Under the pieces are notes generated by a model, which searched no databases, was not told where the DNA came from, and saw only the letters and a program-made list of their open reading frames with translations. Source: Xanthocytophaga flava (lineage in GTDB: Bacteria; Bacteroidota; Bacteroidia; Cytophagales; 172606-1). From it: a stretch of 64,000 nucleotides of DNA. The stretch lies in the NCBI GenBank assembly GCA_030068525.1, contig JASJOS010000006.1, positions 1-64,000 of the forward strand, read 5' to 3'. Shown here piece after piece: positions 16,722 through 25,903 of the stretch; positions within the stretch are counted from its first letter, which is position 1, and each line of letters opens with the position of its first letter. Made by a program: the position numbers and the translations under genes.

Positions 16722-16770
16722 TAAGAAGTACTATTATTCATTCGTTGATTTAGAAAAATGAATTTATAAA

Positions 16771-17637
16771 TCATTTACAATCCGGATGATAATACTCAGT
16801 AGGATAGTCTTTTATTGGGCGAAAAGTTTGTTCAGAAGGACGAAATGTAAAATCAAAGTGGATTTTACGATCAGGAATTTTTGGGGTACAAATCATTTTT
16901 AATGTGGAAGAAAAACGTAAGTCATTGTATCCATCTTTATTTAAGTCCGTTATATCAATATTCATGAAATAGGGATTGTATATATGATCATCTTCATGCA
17001 TATCTATAGTGTTAGGTATATCTATATCATCAGTAAGGGAGTCTCTGATTTTTCCTTTATGATACATATACAAATGATGCCTTCCATTACCAAACCCTGT
17101 TACATAAGCTGTTAATAAGAAGGGATTTTTGTTCTTAAATACTGAAAAATACTTTAATGAATCACAATGATCCTGATAAAGTAATATCTTACCAGATTTA
17201 TTAAGGATACATAGTATCTGTGGTGGATAAGAGCTGGACGATCCTCCGAAAAATTCAAAAAAAAGCATAAAGAATTTTTGATCACTTCCATATATCTTAT
17301 GTTGTTCAAATGAAAGGATTTTTCCATAATCCCAGTTTTTAGGATAAATGCTTAATGTATCTCCATATTCTTGTGCGGAATAGATACACTCTATCTTTCT
17401 AAGAAAGTCAGATGTATCTTTAACCTGTAAATAGTAAGAAGCAGGATTGAAGTTTTGGAGTTCTGAGAAAAATAATGTATCAACTTCTTTCTGAGGAGGA
17501 GCTAGGGTTTCACAATATTTTAACGCAACTTTTGTCGATTGTAAAGAGTTCTTAGTAGATGATTTTTCATCTGGCTTGGTTTGGGATGATTGACAGGATA
17601 CTAAAATTACAAATAGGAATGGTATAAGTCGATACAC
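16771..17637 (-). CDS. Hypothetical lipoprotein, 288 aa
   Basis: The lipobox ILVSC places Cys at residue 15, followed by a Ser/Lys-rich linker. The remainder is a globular domain with several Tyr/Phe-rich blocks and one FG-GAP-like Asp motif (IDITDLNKDGYNDLRF, about residue 230), where D-x-N-x-D-G can bind calcium as in integrin-type propeller blades. No enzyme motif. It is probably anchored at the cell surface or periplasm. Family not recognised. Confidence 0.65.
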   Translation of the reverse strand: MYRLIPFLFVILVSCQSSQTKPDEKSSTKNSLQSTKVALKYCETLAPPQKEVDTLFFSELQNFNPASYYLQVKDTSDFLRKIECIYSAQEYGDTLSIYPKNWDYGKILSFEQHKIYGSDQKFFMLFFEFFGGSSSSYPPQILCILNKSGKILLYQDHCDSLKYFSVFKNKNPFLLTAYVTGFGNGRHHLYMYHKGKIRDSLTDDIDIPNTIDMHEDDHIYNPYFMNIDITDLNKDGYNDLRFSSTLKMICTPKIPDRKIHFDFTFRPSEQTFRPIKDYPTEYYHPDCK

Positions 17638-17747
17638 TTTTTATGGGATTTTAAGGATAATAACTAACCTTGAAATATACTTATTTTAATGCTGATTTCT
17701 GGTATTAGGTCTTTACTATATCTTTTTGTATTATCTTGAAACAAAAG

Positions 17748-18536
17748 ATGATTACTATACGGTTCCTGGAGGAAACAACAGACTTAAGCACACCCAGACG
17801 TGTCATGCGGTATGTGCTGGTTTATTGCTCAGAAGGAAGCATCAGGATGAATGTCGATGAAAAAGATTTTATTCTGCAAGCTGGAGACGTGATTACAATT
17901 ACCTCAGGACAAATTCATGCTTTGCAAACCAATTCTTATACGAAAGGATATATCCTCGAATTTACTCTCGACTTCTTTTGCAAGGATGATCAGGATATTG
18001 AGCTGATCTTTCATAATGGTCTTTTCTGTCACTTTGCGATGAATGAAGTAATCCAGGTGGATAGGCGTATAACAGAAATGTATCTTCAAGCTATTCAGTA
18101 TGAACTGGTTCGACAACCATATCAGTATTTTGTATCAATCCATAGCTATATCAAACTCATACTGGTTGCGATCAACCGTGCCAAGGTGGAACGGGGTGAT
18201 GAAATCTGGAAACCTGATGCCTTATTTCTTCGCTTTCTGGAAGCTGTTCGGAATAGTTTTGAACACAACTATACAGTTGCACAACTAGCCCAACAACTGG
18301 GTACTACAGAAATAAAACTCAACGAACTGGCTAAGCTCAATACTGGTAAGACTGCTCAAAGTGTAATATATGGATTGGTAACTTCGGAAGCTAAACGCTT
18401 ACTCACCTATGAGAAGCTGACAATAAAAGAAGTGGCTTATAAACTTGGCTTCAATGATCCGTTTTATTTCTCCAATTTCTTTAAAAAACAAACTCAAATT
18501 TCTCCCTCCCAGTACAAGGAAACATATGCTTTGTAA
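17748..18536 (+). CDS. AraC-family transcriptional regulator, 262 aa
   Basis: An N-terminal cupin-like sensor (about 1-130; GSIRMNVDEKDFILQAGDVITI, then SGQIHAL) precedes a double HTH (about 165-260), of which the second helix pair ends KEVAYKLGFNDPFYFSNFFKKQTQISPSQYK in the usual AraC signature positions. The first half of the HTH is divergent. The ATG at 17748 is used, four codons after an alternative TTG. It sits 90 bases upstream of a DoxX and a cupin gene on the same strand, which it probably controls. Confidence 0.85.
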   Translation: MITIRFLEETTDLSTPRRVMRYVLVYCSEGSIRMNVDEKDFILQAGDVITITSGQIHALQTNSYTKGYILEFTLDFFCKDDQDIELIFHNGLFCHFAMNEVIQVDRRITEMYLQAIQYELVRQPYQYFVSIHSYIKLILVAINRAKVERGDEIWKPDALFLRFLEAVRNSFEHNYTVAQLAQQLGTTEIKLNELAKLNTGKTAQSVIYGLVTSEAKRLLTYEKLTIKEVAYKLGFNDPFYFSNFFKKQTQISPSQYKETYAL

Positions 18537-18627
18537 AAAGTACATGATTTTCTGAAGATTCTCTATTCTTTTCAGATGTTGTCTCCTGCATCTTTGTATC
18601 AAATTCTAGTATATACAGAGTCAGAAG

Positions 18628-19044
18628 ATGAATACCTATCAGAATATAGCTGGTTTTTTAGTACGTATAGCATTGGCATCCGGATTTCTATCTGCTGTAG
18701 CTAGTCGCCTGAGTTTATGGGGTACAAATTCTTCTGGCTGGAGTGCCTTTGTAACTTATACCGCCAAGGTAAATTCTTTTTTACCCGAACGTCTTGCTCT
18801 CTTTCTGGCTATAATAAGTACCATAGTTGAAGTAGTTCTCGGCCTTTTGTTACTGATAGGCTTTAAAACCCGTTGGGCAGCCTTCGGAGCCGCTGTGCTT
18901 TCCTTGTTGTTTGCTTTAACCATGACATATTCCTATACCATCAAAGAGCCTTTAGACTATTCGGTTTTTGCTTTTAGTATGGGTGCTTTTTTGTTGAGCA
19001 CATTGCCTGTGTACAAATGGAGTATGGATTCTTTATTCACCTAA
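18628..19044 (+). CDS. DoxX-family membrane protein, 138 aa
   Basis: Four hydrophobic segments (about 5-25, 55-80, 84-105, 112-128) and the pattern RIALASGFLSAVASRLSLWG / EVVLGLLLLIGFKTRWAA are those of DoxX/DoxD-type proteins, small membrane proteins linked to quinone-dependent oxidation or redox stress. It is 8 bases upstream of the cupin gene, so the two form an operon behind the AraC regulator. Confidence 0.75.
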   Translation: MNTYQNIAGFLVRIALASGFLSAVASRLSLWGTNSSGWSAFVTYTAKVNSFLPERLALFLAIISTIVEVVLGLLLLIGFKTRWAAFGAAVLSLLFALTMTYSYTIKEPLDYSVFAFSMGAFLLSTLPVYKWSMDSLFT

Positions 19045-19052
19045 TCACTTTT

Positions 19053-19424
19053 ATGAATATGAAAAATACAAGCACCAACATTCAGGATTATCTGGTACGA
19101 AGAGATACCAAAACCTGGCAACCTTTGATTGAGAATAGTGTAGAGTATAAGGGTATATCGGTTATATCACTGCGATATGATACTGACACTCATCGGTCTC
19201 CGAGTATATTGCTCAGATTTGAACCAGGGGCTTCCTATCCTTACCATAATCATCCGGGAGGAGAGGAGATTTATGTAGTGAGTGGAGAGGCTATATTGGA
19301 AAATACTACCTTGAAAGAAGGTGATTATCTTTATACACCACCCGGTTTCAAACATTCCGTAACCAGTCAGACTGGTTGTACTTTACTACTAATCATTCCG
19401 GAAGAAGTAGAGATCCTTGTCTGA
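19053..19424 (+). CDS. Cupin-domain protein (ChrR-like), 123 aa
   Basis: The ATG at 19053 follows the DoxX stop by 8 bases; longer frames overlap that gene. The first cupin motif is visible as PYHNHPGGEEIYVVSGE with two His and one Glu metal ligands, and the second as YLYTPPGFKHSVTSQ with the last His. Single-domain cupins of this kind bind Fe, Zn or Mn and act as small-molecule oxygenases, isomerases or sensors. In this operon with DoxX, a redox or detoxification role is plausible but inferred. Confidence 0.8.
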   Translation: MNMKNTSTNIQDYLVRRDTKTWQPLIENSVEYKGISVISLRYDTDTHRSPSILLRFEPGASYPYHNHPGGEEIYVVSGEAILENTTLKEGDYLYTPPGFKHSVTSQTGCTLLLIIPEEVEILV

Positions 19425-19446
19425 GTATAATAGAAGAGGATTTAAT

Positions 19447-19478
19447 AAAGCCAGTATGGGAGATCCTGTACTGGCTTT
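19447..19478. terminator. Hairpin terminator of the DoxX-cupin operon
   Basis: AAAGCCAGTA (19447-19456) and TACTGGCTTT (19469-19478) are perfect complements around a 12-base loop, 22 bases past the cupin stop; only a short T-rich tail follows. Confidence 0.6.
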
Positions 19479-19584
19479 GGTCTAATAAGAAGTTATCTAA
19501 GGAAATGAAAGTAATTGGAGTAATAGTGAGAGTCAGATAATTATATCATTTATTTTTATGATATCACTAAGCCTGACTTGACAA

Positions 19585-20490
19585 ATGAATTCAAATTTTA
19601 GGTTGCTGAAAACCCAGCTACTTGCTGATTTTCCATCAGGTTCATCCATCATCTTTTATAAAGGACAATTTTATATCATTGGGGATGATGCTACATGTAT
19701 CCTGGTTCTTGATAGGTCTTATCAAAAAGTTGATTCAGTGCAATTATTTGAGTATCCGGATAAAAGAATTCCCAAAGCTCATAAAACTGACTTTGAAGGC
19801 GTTACTATACTGACTATTGATGGTATAGAGTATATTCTGATTGTAGGATCTGCTGCAACTGAACTTCGCAAACGAATATGTTTAATTCCATTGCTGAACA
19901 ATAAGTTAGGTGTCAAAGCACAAACAACTCTTTTTTTTGAAACTCAGGTATTTATTAACAGAATCCAGGATCAGGGAATAAAGGAGATAAACATTGAAGG
20001 TGTTTGTACCATAGGCAACGACCTCTTATTGGGAAATCGCGGGAACAGAACAAATCCTACCAATCATATCATTATCACTAGTCAGAATTTTTGGGAACAT
20101 CAGGAAGATGCCAAACTTAAGATTCTGAGTCTGATTATACCTGGCACTGATCTTCAGAATATAGTAGGATTATCAGAGCTTTGTTATATCGCCGCATCCG
20201 ATTTACTTTTAATCACACTGACAAGTGAAAATACAACCAATGCATATGATGACGGAGTTATTGGCGATAGCTACATAGGTTTGATTGAAAATGTAAGTGA
20301 ACAGCTAAAAGATACTACACTAACAATCGATCGAATGGTTAACCTTTCACAAATAGATTCACGTTTTAAAAATGAGAAAATAGAAGGTATCTGTGTCGAA
20401 TTTATTTCGTCATCAGATATCCTGATTCATTTGATTGCTGATAATGATACTGGAGAGAGCCGATTGTTTACTCTGAGGTGGTTGTCTTAA
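19585..20490 (+). CDS. Hypothetical protein, beta-propeller-like (DUF6929-type), 301 aa
   Basis: No signal peptide or membrane segment. The chain is made of repeated beta-rich units of about 45 residues (SGSSIIFYKGQFYIIGDD, DGIEYILIVGSAATELRK, NIEGVCTIGNDLLLGNRGN, IEGICVEFISSSDILIHLIADND), the pattern of a six-bladed propeller with an Asp or Glu at the blade ends; the DFEGVT, NIEGVC and KIEGIC repeats are typical of DUF6929 and esterase-like phytase proteins. Its substrate is unknown. It has its own hairpin terminator. Confidence 0.6.
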   Translation: MNSNFRLLKTQLLADFPSGSSIIFYKGQFYIIGDDATCILVLDRSYQKVDSVQLFEYPDKRIPKAHKTDFEGVTILTIDGIEYILIVGSAATELRKRICLIPLLNNKLGVKAQTTLFFETQVFINRIQDQGIKEINIEGVCTIGNDLLLGNRGNRTNPTNHIIITSQNFWEHQEDAKLKILSLIIPGTDLQNIVGLSELCYIAASDLLLITLTSENTTNAYDDGVIGDSYIGLIENVSEQLKDTTLTIDRMVNLSQIDSRFKNEKIEGICVEFISSSDILIHLIADNDTGESRLFTLRWLS

Positions 20491-20516
20491 AGATTATTTT
20501 CAATATTTAACTACAT

Positions 20517-20552
20517 AGAAAGAGGGGTTTTTGAGAAAAGACCCCTCTTTCT
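20517..20552. terminator. Hairpin terminator
   Basis: AGAAAGAGGGGT (20517-20528) and its exact complement (20541-20552) enclose 12 bases; it lies between convergent genes ending at 20490 and 20608 and can serve both. Confidence 0.75.
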
Positions 20553-20607
20553 ATGAAATAATCTCATAAATGAAACGCTTATTCTTCTATTGGTAACAAT
20601 AGAGAGA

Positions 20608-21342
20608 TTATCTACTGGTCAACGTGTTATTTTCCAGTAAGGATTGGAATTGATTCACCTCATCTTGAAATGCTTCAACGGTATTTTTCGCTATTTGCTT
20701 TGTGGCCATATCCCTACCATGCTCAACTTCTGCCTGTGCTATATCAATAGCTCCCTGATAAAGAGTCTTCATCAAAACTACAAATTCCTGATCTACATCA
20801 CCTGTCAACTCATCTTCGCTTATCTGCTGATCCATTTTTGTAAAAGTTTTGGAAACCATCTGAGAAAATTTATTGGTAGTGAATTGTTTGTTATCCTGTT
20901 GTTTAGATTGTTTTTCTATTTTTTGTGTATGTGCTGTTAGCCTGGACATCTGTTCTTCCATAGTCGCAACAATTTGTCTGGCTTTCGCTTTCAATACATT
21001 GTTTTTGCCTAGTTCTATTTCTATCTGTGCCATGTCGATGGCTCCTTGGTGAAGTTCCTTCATCAGTCCTGCAAAATCTTTGTCCGCATGGTTGTTTAAT
21101 GTGATCTGCTGCATATTTTCCCTCATTTCCACTATAGCATCCGCTACCATTATCTCATCCTTGGACTGTGCTTGAGGCTGAGGTGCGGTGATGTTTTCAC
21201 GAGTATCTATTTTATGTGTTTCTACTGGAGTATTTTCCACATTTGTAGCTTCTCCATTGTTGGAATGAATGGATACAGCGAATATATAGAAGGAGGCAAT
21301 AGAAAGTAGAGGGACACTCAGAGCCATTCGTAGAGTTTTCAT
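20608..21342 (-). CDS. Tandem DUF305-type exported protein, 244 aa
   Basis: An N-terminal hydrophobic segment (about 6-24) is followed by a Pro/Gln/Glu linker and two copies of a helical DUF305 unit. The first has ADKDFAGLMKELHQGAIDMAQIEIELGK (about 105-131), the second DQEFVVLMKTLYQGAIDIAQAEVEHGRD (about 185-211). DUF305 proteins have a four-helix, ferritin-like fold; the family core is HHxGAIxMA. Here the first repeat keeps one His and the second has Tyr, so metal binding is doubtful. Internal duplication is clear. It stands alone upstream of an M48 protease on the other strand. Confidence 0.75.
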   Translation of the reverse strand: MKTLRMALSVPLLSIASFYIFAVSIHSNNGEATNVENTPVETHKIDTRENITAPQPQAQSKDEIMVADAIVEMRENMQQITLNNHADKDFAGLMKELHQGAIDMAQIEIELGKNNVLKAKARQIVATMEEQMSRLTAHTQKIEKQSKQQDNKQFTTNKFSQMVSKTFTKMDQQISEDELTGDVDQEFVVLMKTLYQGAIDIAQAEVEHGRDMATKQIAKNTVEAFQDEVNQFQSLLENNTLTSR

Positions 21343-21810
21343 AGTCTTATAACATATTATTTAGGTTGTAACATAGGTAAACTGATACACAAGCTGTGAT
21401 ATAAGCTTTCCGGATGGACATTTGTAATATGACATAGCTTGTTCCATAGTTCGACGGAATGAAATTGTGTTCCGTTTCTTCTATAATGCTAAATAAGTAT
21501 GCCCTTGTGTTGAAAATTTTGAAGCACTACGTCTAGTCTGTGATTTTTTTGATAAACGGTTAATTTCAGAAGTATTTGGTGAGCGAAACTATACTGTTTT
21601 AAATATTTCTATGTACTCAAGTGGTGATATGAAGTTTTGTATTAGCGAATTACAACTTCTCGACAAAGTTATTTTGCTTACTTAAAAAAACTTTATTTTT
21701 CTTACATTGAGTTTTTTGTTCTTGTTATTGACGATACTCCTATACGTTAAAATACTAATTTCGGGTGTTGTATCGGATTAAGTTGGTAACGTTTGAATTA
21801 TAATTGTTTT
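21343..21810. other. AT-rich divergent promoter region
   Basis: About 470 bases between the divergent DUF305 and M48 genes. The part nearest the protease is very AT-rich. I see no reading frame, RNA or clear TAnnTTTG promoter. Confidence 0.4.
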
Positions 21811-23238
21811 ATGTCCATCTGTAAAGTTTGTCTCTTTTTATTTTTCTTTCCTTTCCTTTCGTTTGCACAGCTAGCCAAATCGTATACACCTCTTCCTATC
21901 CAGGATACGATTCCTGCAATTACCTATACAAGCTTGTCAAAGAGACTGGACGTGGATAAATCACAGGTGGCTGAACCTCAAAAAAAAGTAAATAATTATA
22001 TAAAATATCTCTATGAAGAACGGTTCAAATATGTAGTTTCAAATTTTAATGACGATTATATTATTACAGAGGGAGAACTTACATCGTATTTACAACAGAT
22101 ACTGACTAATATTTATAAGTCAAATCCACAGTTAAGCCAGGAAACAATGGTATATGCTTTTCGAAGTAGTATTCCTAATGCGTTTAGTTTTGGAGATGGC
22201 AATTTGGCTGTAACACTTGGATTACTGAGCCGATTGAAAAATGACAGTCAGGTAGCCTTTATTTTGTGTCATGAGATGGCACATTATCACCGCAAGCATG
22301 GAGATAAACAGATACAGGCACTTGCTAAGCTGAATTATGATAAAGAGTTACAGAAAAAACTGGAACACAATAATACATATAGTTATAAAAAGGAATTGAT
22401 TAAAAGCTTGGAATTGTCTATTACCAAGCATAGCCGTACTTATGAGTTTGAAGCTGATTCCATAGGTTTAACTTATTTCCTAAATACAAACTATGACCGG
22501 AATGCCCCTGTGGAATGTATGGACATTCTAAGTAAGTCTGATAAAGGATTGGATCAAAATATCATTGATTTTAAGAAATACTTTGACTTTCCGGATTATC
22601 CAATCAAACCATCTTGGCTAACCTATGAAAAATCTACTACCTGGCATAAATCTGAGAAAGATGGTGAATTTGGTGATTCTGATACTACACATACTCACCC
22701 AAACTGTATGCGCAGACAAGCAGCACTGAAAAGACAACTTCAGGGAAAGGGTGCAGTAACTATAACATCTGCCAATGATTTGTTTCAATCTATAGTGACT
22801 CAAAGTACGTTTGAGCAGATTACTTCTCATTATCATTTCAAGAAATACGGGAAAGCTTTATTTGGATCCCTATTATTATTAGAACGTTATCCGGAAAATG
22901 CCTATTTGCATGCAATGGTGAGTAAATGTATTTACCAGTTATATACCCATCAGAAGAATCATGAGATTGGAAAAGTGCTGGAACAACCTGATTCACGCTT
23001 TGATGATAATTATGATCAGTTTCTGACGTTCTTTCAACAATTACGTTTGACAGAAATAGCCTCTCTTGGCTATTTCTATAGTGCAGGCAGAAGACAAATA
23101 GACGCATCCAATGAAGACTTCTGGCATGCCTACTGGCTGTGTAGCCAACTACCTGTGAGTAAGATTCTGCCTTCCAAAGTCAAAGCTGAATATGCAGCTA
23201 CATTTCCCAAAGGCAAGTACCTCACTAATATGCCATAA
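21811..23238 (+). CDS. Secreted M48-family zinc metallopeptidase, 475 aa
   Basis: A signal peptide ending FLSFAQ is followed by an M48 (Ste24/HtpX-like) domain. The zinc motif HEMAHYHRKH is at about residues 154-163 and the third ligand Glu lies in TYEFEADSIGL (about 213). GNLAVTLGLLSRLKN precedes HExxH as in the BepA/YcaL type, where such proteases act on outer-membrane proteins in the periplasm. The C-terminal 200 residues are helical and may form TPR-like repeats (YHFKKYGKALFGSLLLLERYP), again as in BepA. The ATG at 21811 is preferred over a TTG 6 codons upstream. A secreted protein gene follows 65 bases later. Confidence 0.85.
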   Translation: MSICKVCLFLFFFPFLSFAQLAKSYTPLPIQDTIPAITYTSLSKRLDVDKSQVAEPQKKVNNYIKYLYEERFKYVVSNFNDDYIITEGELTSYLQQILTNIYKSNPQLSQETMVYAFRSSIPNAFSFGDGNLAVTLGLLSRLKNDSQVAFILCHEMAHYHRKHGDKQIQALAKLNYDKELQKKLEHNNTYSYKKELIKSLELSITKHSRTYEFEADSIGLTYFLNTNYDRNAPVECMDILSKSDKGLDQNIIDFKKYFDFPDYPIKPSWLTYEKSTTWHKSEKDGEFGDSDTTHTHPNCMRRQAALKRQLQGKGAVTITSANDLFQSIVTQSTFEQITSHYHFKKYGKALFGSLLLLERYPENAYLHAMVSKCIYQLYTHQKNHEIGKVLEQPDSRFDDNYDQFLTFFQQLRLTEIASLGYFYSAGRRQIDASNEDFWHAYWLCSQLPVSKILPSKVKAEYAATFPKGKYLTNMP

Positions 23239-23303
23239 ATTCTGTTTTTAACTACCTTCTATATTTTAATTATTTGCTAAGCTAACTCCTCTACTCCGTT
23301 TTT

Positions 23304-24839
23304 ATGAGAAGAATCTCTACATTATTAGTAACCTGTTTTTGTATTATTACCTCGATATCTGCGCAGAATTTAACTAAGTTAGGTGTCAATGGAGTCAAAC
23401 TCCGTAATTTTGGAGAAATTATTCAGAACGAAGAAATAAAAGGATATTACTATTTCTACCAGCTGGAGGCATCCGGAAAAAATAGCCTCTATCAGTTAGC
23501 CGTTCTGGATGAGAACCTACGTGAGATTAACTCTATTGAAATTATCAAACCCAAATGGTATTTTTTGATTGATGGAGCTTTTAATGAAGATGCCTTTGGC
23601 TTTCTGTTTTATGACGCAAAGGCCCGATCAACCGAGTTAATTACTTTTGATAAAACTCTTAAAGAAACAGGTTCGCTAATCACAAAGGTTGCTGATGGAC
23701 TATCCAGTTCTATTTATACAAGCACTATGAGAGGAATGGATATGGGATATACCTTATTATCTGCAGTTCCTCATCAGGGATTTATTCTTTATACATACCC
23801 AAAGGGCTATAAGTATCAAGTGGAATTTTATGATAACTCTGCAAAGATGCTTTGGTCTGATAAAGCTGTAGAAAATAAAGTAGATGTACAAATTGCTGAT
23901 GAAGCCTTTCAGACTGAAGAATACATAGGGTCTCTGATTTCACATAAGAAAAGTCTTCTATCCAACGATTTAGATTATAACCTGATGATACATGAAGTTA
24001 AAACTGGCAAACAGTTATTTAACATTCCTATTGAAGATGAAAAGTTTAACCTTTCAGCTTCCAATATTTTTTATGAAGAAGCAAGCCATACAATTACCAT
24101 TTTTGGAGAATTTTTTGAATTGGATAGTAAAGAATATAAGTCTCAGGGCTTAGGATTCTTTTACAAAATTTTAGACATGGAAGGTCATCTGATAAGGGAT
24201 AAGTTCATTACCTGGCAATCAGATATTGCAAAGGTTACAAAGGTTGACTCAAAAGGAAGGATTGATGGAAAGACACGCGTATTATTTCATGAAGTATTTA
24301 AAACGGCTGATGGTGAGATGTTTGCGATTGGTGAACAGTACAAAAAAGGTGTCAGTGCTGCAGGAATTGCCGCATCTGCCTTGGGTGGGGGTATCGCAGT
24401 TATGCAGCTTGAGATATATGATATGGTTATATTCCACTTTGGAGCTGACCTTTCTATAAAAGAGGTGAATTTCTTTGATAAAGATAAGTCCATAATGACT
24501 CTGCCTCAAGGGTATAGTTATATAAGTGCTAAAAAACTTTCGTATCTCGCTAAGATCATGGGCGCATTTGATTACAAATTTAGTCAGATATCCAAAGAAA
24601 AGAATTCGTTTGTTGCCACCTATATTGACTATGACAAGGAAAAAGGAGAGAAAGCAAAAAATGTATTTGGGGCTATTGTTTATACGCCTGAAAAGACTTT
24701 TACAACAGATAAAATAGTTCTGAACAGGCAATCTACCAATTATTTTGTTAGAAGAGCGAAACCTGGCTATGTAATGGTAAGTGAATATTTCAAGAAAGAG
24801 AAAAAGCTGGATGTGCGTTTGGAAAAGATTAACTTTTAA
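23304..24839 (+). CDS. Hypothetical secreted protein, 511 aa
   Basis: The signal peptide ends CIITSISAQN (about residue 20). The mature chain is beta-rich with many Tyr/Phe/Lys and no cysteine or known motif; a short Gly/Ala hydrophobic stretch (GVSAAGIAASALGGGIAVMQL) occurs near residue 355. Proteins of this length and composition are frequent in Cytophagales with unknown role. It follows the M48 protease gene by 65 bases on the same strand and ends with a terminator, so the two may be cotranscribed and act together in the periplasm. Confidence 0.6.
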   Translation: MRRISTLLVTCFCIITSISAQNLTKLGVNGVKLRNFGEIIQNEEIKGYYYFYQLEASGKNSLYQLAVLDENLREINSIEIIKPKWYFLIDGAFNEDAFGFLFYDAKARSTELITFDKTLKETGSLITKVADGLSSSIYTSTMRGMDMGYTLLSAVPHQGFILYTYPKGYKYQVEFYDNSAKMLWSDKAVENKVDVQIADEAFQTEEYIGSLISHKKSLLSNDLDYNLMIHEVKTGKQLFNIPIEDEKFNLSASNIFYEEASHTITIFGEFFELDSKEYKSQGLGFFYKILDMEGHLIRDKFITWQSDIAKVTKVDSKGRIDGKTRVLFHEVFKTADGEMFAIGEQYKKGVSAAGIAASALGGGIAVMQLEIYDMVIFHFGADLSIKEVNFFDKDKSIMTLPQGYSYISAKKLSYLAKIMGAFDYKFSQISKEKNSFVATYIDYDKEKGEKAKNVFGAIVYTPEKTFTTDKIVLNRQSTNYFVRRAKPGYVMVSEYFKKEKKLDVRLEKINF

Positions 24840-24866
24840 TACATTACATGCTACATACTATACGAC

Positions 24867-24905
24867 AATGGCTGTGTTTGATCAGACACAGCCATTTGTT
24901 TTATA
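24867..24905 (+). terminator. Rho-independent terminator
   Basis: AATGGCTGTGT (24867-24877) and ACACAGCCATT (24886-24896), perfect complements with an 8-base loop, followed by TGTTTT. It closes the M48/secreted-protein pair. Confidence 0.85.
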
Positions 24906-25010
24906 TTACAAAAAAGAAAAGCATCTCCTCTGTAAAAAAAGGAAATTCCTGTCACGTTTTTTCCTGCATACTAGTCATAAGTACAGATTTCATTTAAAAC
25001 AAAAATACTT

Positions 25011-25493
25011 ATGAAAACAAGAATTTCATTTCAGGAAGCTCCCAAAGGATTTATGGACGGATTAATGAAAACACATCTATATCTGAAAAAATCAGGACTA
25101 GATGCCAAGTTGATTGAATTAATCAATTTCCGTGTCTCTCAAATCAACGAATGTGCTTATTGTCTGGATATGCACTACAAGGATGCCATTCAACTAGGTG
25201 AATCGGAGCAACGCCTTTACTCACTAGCTGCCTGGAGAGAAACTCCTTACTATTCCAAAGCAGAAAGAGCTGCATTGGCTTATACAGAATCCTTAACCCG
25301 GTTGAATAATCATGAGTCGGCAGAAAAGGAGTGGGAAGACTTATCTACCTATTTCTCTACAACCGATATCGCCAACCTGACTTTAGCCATTACCCAGATC
25401 AATACCTGCAATCGGCTTAACCGGGCTTTTGGTACTGTTCCAGGCAACTATCAGCCAGGCGAACATGAAGTGGTTCCAGCCGTAGCGGTTTAA
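25011..25493 (+). CDS. Carboxymuconolactone decarboxylase-family (AhpD-like) protein, 160 aa
   Basis: The peroxidatic Cys pair and proton-relay His are in NECAYCLDMHYKDA (CxxCxxxH, about residues 45-52), preceded by LIELINFRVSQ, the AhpD core signature. Members reduce peroxides or relay electrons, here as an orphan without ahpC. At 160 residues it is the common single-domain hexameric type. No regulator gene adjoins it; a terminator follows directly. Confidence 0.85.
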   Translation: MKTRISFQEAPKGFMDGLMKTHLYLKKSGLDAKLIELINFRVSQINECAYCLDMHYKDAIQLGESEQRLYSLAAWRETPYYSKAERAALAYTESLTRLNNHESAEKEWEDLSTYFSTTDIANLTLAITQINTCNRLNRAFGTVPGNYQPGEHEVVPAVAV

Positions 25494-25503
25494 ATAAATA
25501 ACT

Positions 25504-25535
25504 ATCAGCAGCAGGAATTATTTCCTGTTGCTGAT
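25504..25535 (+). terminator. Hairpin terminator of the AhpD-like gene
   Basis: ATCAGCAGCAGGAA (25504-25517) pairs with 25522-25535 with one wobble, 4-base loop. It lies 11 bases past the stop; the T run is weak. Confidence 0.65.
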
Positions 25536-25662
25536 TAGGTACCAACTAAAAAAGTGAAATATGTATAAAGTAAAAGCCGTTTTTAACCGTCTTCGAAGAT
25601 AGAAGAGTTAGTTTAATACATATGATTACCCGCTAGTATTCAATATCTTATCAACCTTGCTT

Positions 25663-25884
25663 ATGCGACACATACTTGAAAAATTCAAAACAAAGATTTT
25701 ATCCTGGTTAATTGGCTATCCAGGTATTATCCTTTTATTGATCTTATTAGGAGAGGTTCTGATGCGGATTCATCCTGTACCAGTTACTACATTGGTTGTT
25801 CTCCTGATAGGAGTACGTTTACTAGTGTTTCTTCTCACCCCTTGGATAAATAAACATTTTCCCATCTGGAAGTATATTTTATAA
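25663..25884 (+). CDS. Small two-helix membrane protein, 73 aa
   Basis: The ATG at 25663 (MRHILEKFKTK) is followed by hydrophobic segments at about 13-32 (WLIGYPGIILLLILLGEVL) and 40-60 (TTLVVLLIGVRLLVFLL). No motif. It lies alone between a terminator and a convergent lipoprotein gene, so it is probably a real but uncharacterised membrane peptide. Confidence 0.5.
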   Translation: MRHILEKFKTKILSWLIGYPGIILLLILLGEVLMRIHPVPVTTLVVLLIGVRLLVFLLTPWINKHFPIWKYIL

Positions 25885-25903
25885 AATAGATAGTGTTTCT
25901 GTA

